Of a stretch of DNA of 64,000 nucleotides, positions 62,549 through 64,000 are shown piece by piece; within the stretch, counting starts at the first letter, position 1, and each line of letters begins with the position of its first letter. The DNA lies in contig NZ_JAPEMM010000001.1 in the NCBI RefSeq assembly GCF_026342735.1, positions 4,216,001 to 4,280,000 of the forward strand, written 5' to 3'. The notes below the pieces were generated by a model. The model saw nothing but the letters and a program-made list of their open reading frames with translations. It made no database searches and was not told the DNA's origin. The DNA comes from Streptomyces sp. NBC_00193 (GTDB lineage: Bacteria; Actinomycetota; Actinomycetes; Streptomycetales; Streptomycetaceae). Both the position numbers and the translations under genes were made by a program.

Positions 62549-63112
62549 TCAGTTCCGCGTGCCGCTCGCCCGGCGACGCAGGAACCAGGTACCGCCGACG
62601 GCGGTGGCGGCCAGCACTGCCGCTCCCGCCGCGATCTTGGCGGGGTCGGTGGTGGTGGTCGTGCCACCGCCCACCCCGGTGCGCACGTGGCCCTGGGGGG
62701 CCCGGTCGTGCTCGGTGACGATCAGGTCGCCGGTGGCGAACTTGCCGTTCGCGCAGGTGGCGCCGATCGAGTGGGTGCCGGGGTGGGCTCCGCGGGCGAC
62801 CTGGAACTGTCCCACGACCACCTCCTTGTGGGTGCCCGGGGCCAGCTTGAAGCGGCCGCCCCCGACGGTGGTGGCGTCGCCCTCGGCGTGGCTGCCGGGA
62901 CCGCATGCCTTCGTGTTCACCGTGACGGTGGTGCCGGGGGCGGCGGACTTGGGCCAGATCTCCAGCGGGGCGAAGTCGCCGGCCGCGAAGCCCGTCATGC
63001 CGAAGCCCGTCATGCCCAGGTCCGCGGCGGCGACCGCGCCGGCCACCGGTCCGGCGAACGCGACGGCGGTCAGCGCGGTGGCGGTGAGCACGTGGGCGGT
63101 GCGTCGGCGCAT
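62549..63112 (-). CDS. Secreted protein with C-terminal membrane anchor, probable sortase partner
   Basis: The 187-residue protein has a signal peptide (RRRTAHVLTATALTAVAFAGPVAGAVAA), then a tandem GMTGFGMTGF. A beta-domain follows (FAPLEIWPKSAAPGTTVTVNTKACGPGSHAEGDATTVGGGRFKLAPGTHKEVVV). The C-terminus has a GVGGGTTTTTDPAK linker, a hydrophobic helix (IAAGAAVLAATAVGGTWFL) and RRRASGTRN, i.e. a sorting-signal architecture. A standard LPXTG or LAXTG is not visible. It lies 152 nt upstream of the sortase gene on the same strand. Confidence 0.82.
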   Translation of the reverse strand: MRRRTAHVLTATALTAVAFAGPVAGAVAAADLGMTGFGMTGFAAGDFAPLEIWPKSAAPGTTVTVNTKACGPGSHAEGDATTVGGGRFKLAPGTHKEVVVGQFQVARGAHPGTHSIGATCANGKFATGDLIVTEHDRAPQGHVRTGVGGGTTTTTDPAKIAAGAAVLAATAVGGTWFLRRRASGTRN

Positions 63113-63309
63113 GGCGGGTCTCCTGTGGACACGGGGTCGTGTCTCCGAGGTAACCCGGGCGGCCGGGTGGGCGCCTGCTGATGTGGTGTCAGATTAGCGT
63201 CTGGGGGATGGGATGGCGGGGTGTTCTCGCAGGTGGGGTGTGGTGAGAGGGCATTTGTGGGGCCCCACCCCGTCCGGGTGACGGTGGTCTCGCGGGTGCG
63301 GGTCGCCGC

Positions 63310-63394
63310 TGCGCGGAGCCGTCCCCGCCCCACCCTTTCACCGTTTCCCGGGGCGCCGCCCCGGACCCCGCGCCTCAAACGCCGGCGGGGCTGG
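63310..63394. repeat. Dispersed element copy
   Basis: GCGGAGCCGTCCCCGCCCC, CGTTTCCCGGGGCGCCGCCCCGG and the core CTCAAACGCCGGCGGGGCTGG (63374-63394). The 336-bp gap 63113-63448 between two minus-strand genes holds this copy and the promoter of the secreted protein. Confidence 0.8.
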
Positions 63395-63448
63395 TGGGGT
63401 GCGGGTGGCGTCGGGCTCGGCCCCGGGTCGGGTCAGGCCCGAGCCGGG

Positions 63449-64000
63449 TCAGGCCGGAGGGAGGGTTAGCGTGGCCGCGGCCCCGGTGGGGGCGGGGTTC
63501 GTCAGGGCGAGGCGGGCGCCGATGACGTGGGCCTGGCCCAGGGCGATGGTCAGGCCCAGGCCCGTGCCCTGGCCGCGTTCCGTCGCGCCCGTCAGGAACC
63601 GCTGCGGGCCGTCCCGCAGCAGCGCCTCGGGGAAGCCCGGGCCCCGGTCCCGTACGGTCACCGTGTTCCCGGCCACCGTCACGGTGATCGGGCCCCCGCC
63701 GTGCCTGCGGGCGTTGACCAGCAGGTTCGTCAGGATCCGCTCCAGCCTCCGGACGTCCGTGCGGACGCGGGCCGTGCCGTCGGCGGCGCCCAGGACCTGC
63801 GCCTCCACCCCCGAGCGCCGGGTGACGGCCTCCACCAGCGGCCCCAGGGCGTGGACGTCCAGCTGGGCCACCTCCCGGTCCCCGTCCAGCCGGGCCACCT
63901 CCAGGAGGTCCTCCGTCAGACTGCACAGGGCCGCGACCCGGTCCCGTACCAGCTCCGTGGGCCGCCCCGGAGGGAGCAGTTCGGCGGCGGTGTGCAGACC
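63449..64000 (-). CDS. Sensor histidine kinase, C-terminal part (5' end outside window)
   Basis: The frame is open to base 64000 and begins GLHTAAELLPPGRP, LVRDRVAALCSLTEDLLEVARLDG, the end of a HisKA dimerisation helix. The HATPase_c domain follows: N box LERILTNLLVNARRHGGG, G1 VRDRGPGFPEAL and G2 GQGTGLGLTIALGQAH. The phosphorylated His and sensor region lie upstream of the window's right edge. The final residues ATLTLPPA are typical. Its response regulator is probably adjacent, outside the window. Confidence 0.92.
   Translation of the reverse strand, partial: GLHTAAELLPPGRPTELVRDRVAALCSLTEDLLEVARLDGDREVAQLDVHALGPLVEAVTRRSGVEAQVLGAADGTARVRTDVRRLERILTNLLVNARRHGGGPITVTVAGNTVTVRDRGPGFPEALLRDGPQRFLTGATERGQGTGLGLTIALGQAHVIGARLALTNPAPTGAAATLTLPPA

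Overview
The window is high-GC (about 70% or more) actinobacterial chromosome, almost certainly Streptomyces. Indicators are GTG starts, ATGA/TGATG start-stop overlaps, the hrcA-dnaJ, phoH-ybeY-CBS, recO-uppS and zur-znu blocks, a leucine-codon leader before leuA, a GlnR-type box before nirBD, and a dispersed intergenic element with the core CTCAAACGCCGGMGGGGCTGG. I see no rRNA, tRNA, CRISPR array, transposase or phage genes. Most of the window is core chromosome with small accessory insertions.

Layout. 1-5438: heat-shock and housekeeping string (hrcA 3' part, dnaJ, nitronate monooxygenase, rsmE, HIT protein, rnz). 5561-8387: MFS transporter and a PfkB sugar kinase behind two unusual tandem-repeat tracts. 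8878-12705: phoH-ybeY-CBS/CorC-mmcQ, then a small cytidine-deaminase-like protein with no catalytic residues. 12702-15832: ankyrin protein, MFS transporter and GlxA-type regulator. 15896-19698: a WxL-domain surface protein and a DUF916-type partner whose frame runs without a stop into the GTPase Era. 19709-22734: methyltransferase, GNAT, and an emfourin-like inhibitor with an M4 protealysin-like peptidase. 22960-24930: leader peptide, leuA and terminator. 24954-27384: frameshifted SDR, TerB-like protein and a decayed alpha/beta hydrolase. 27917-31691: purine permease, recO, uppS and a YcxB-like protein. 31688-34906: zur, znuB, znuC, znuA and a Zur-like box. 35027-43692: glyS, VC0807-like protein, TetR, aldo/keto reductase, a SRPBCC-MarR pair with a perfect palindromic operator, DoxX, MarR, DHA2 transporter and dus.

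44068-64000: ppdK, a winged-helix regulator, a Tat-exported DUF839/PhoX-like protein, a group-3-like globin, a VOC protein, the nitrite reductase operon (FAD oxidoreductase-nirB-nirD) behind a GlnR-like box, a ferric-reductase-like flavoprotein, a TSUP permease, a methyltransferase with a membrane protein, a DHA2 transporter divergent from an XRE-cupin regulator, a class F-type sortase with a secreted neighbour, and the 3' part of a histidine kinase.

The most unusual items are: (1) the WxL/DUF916 pair with DUF916 in frame with Era; (2) a repeat family with one member inside the coding sequence of the nitrite-operon FAD oxidoreductase, adding about 40 residues; (3) the phase-variation-like repeats before the PfkB kinase; (4) the catalytically empty cytidine-deaminase homologue. 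Two genes (SDR, alpha/beta hydrolase) look broken. All calls come from reading the sequence; no database search was run.
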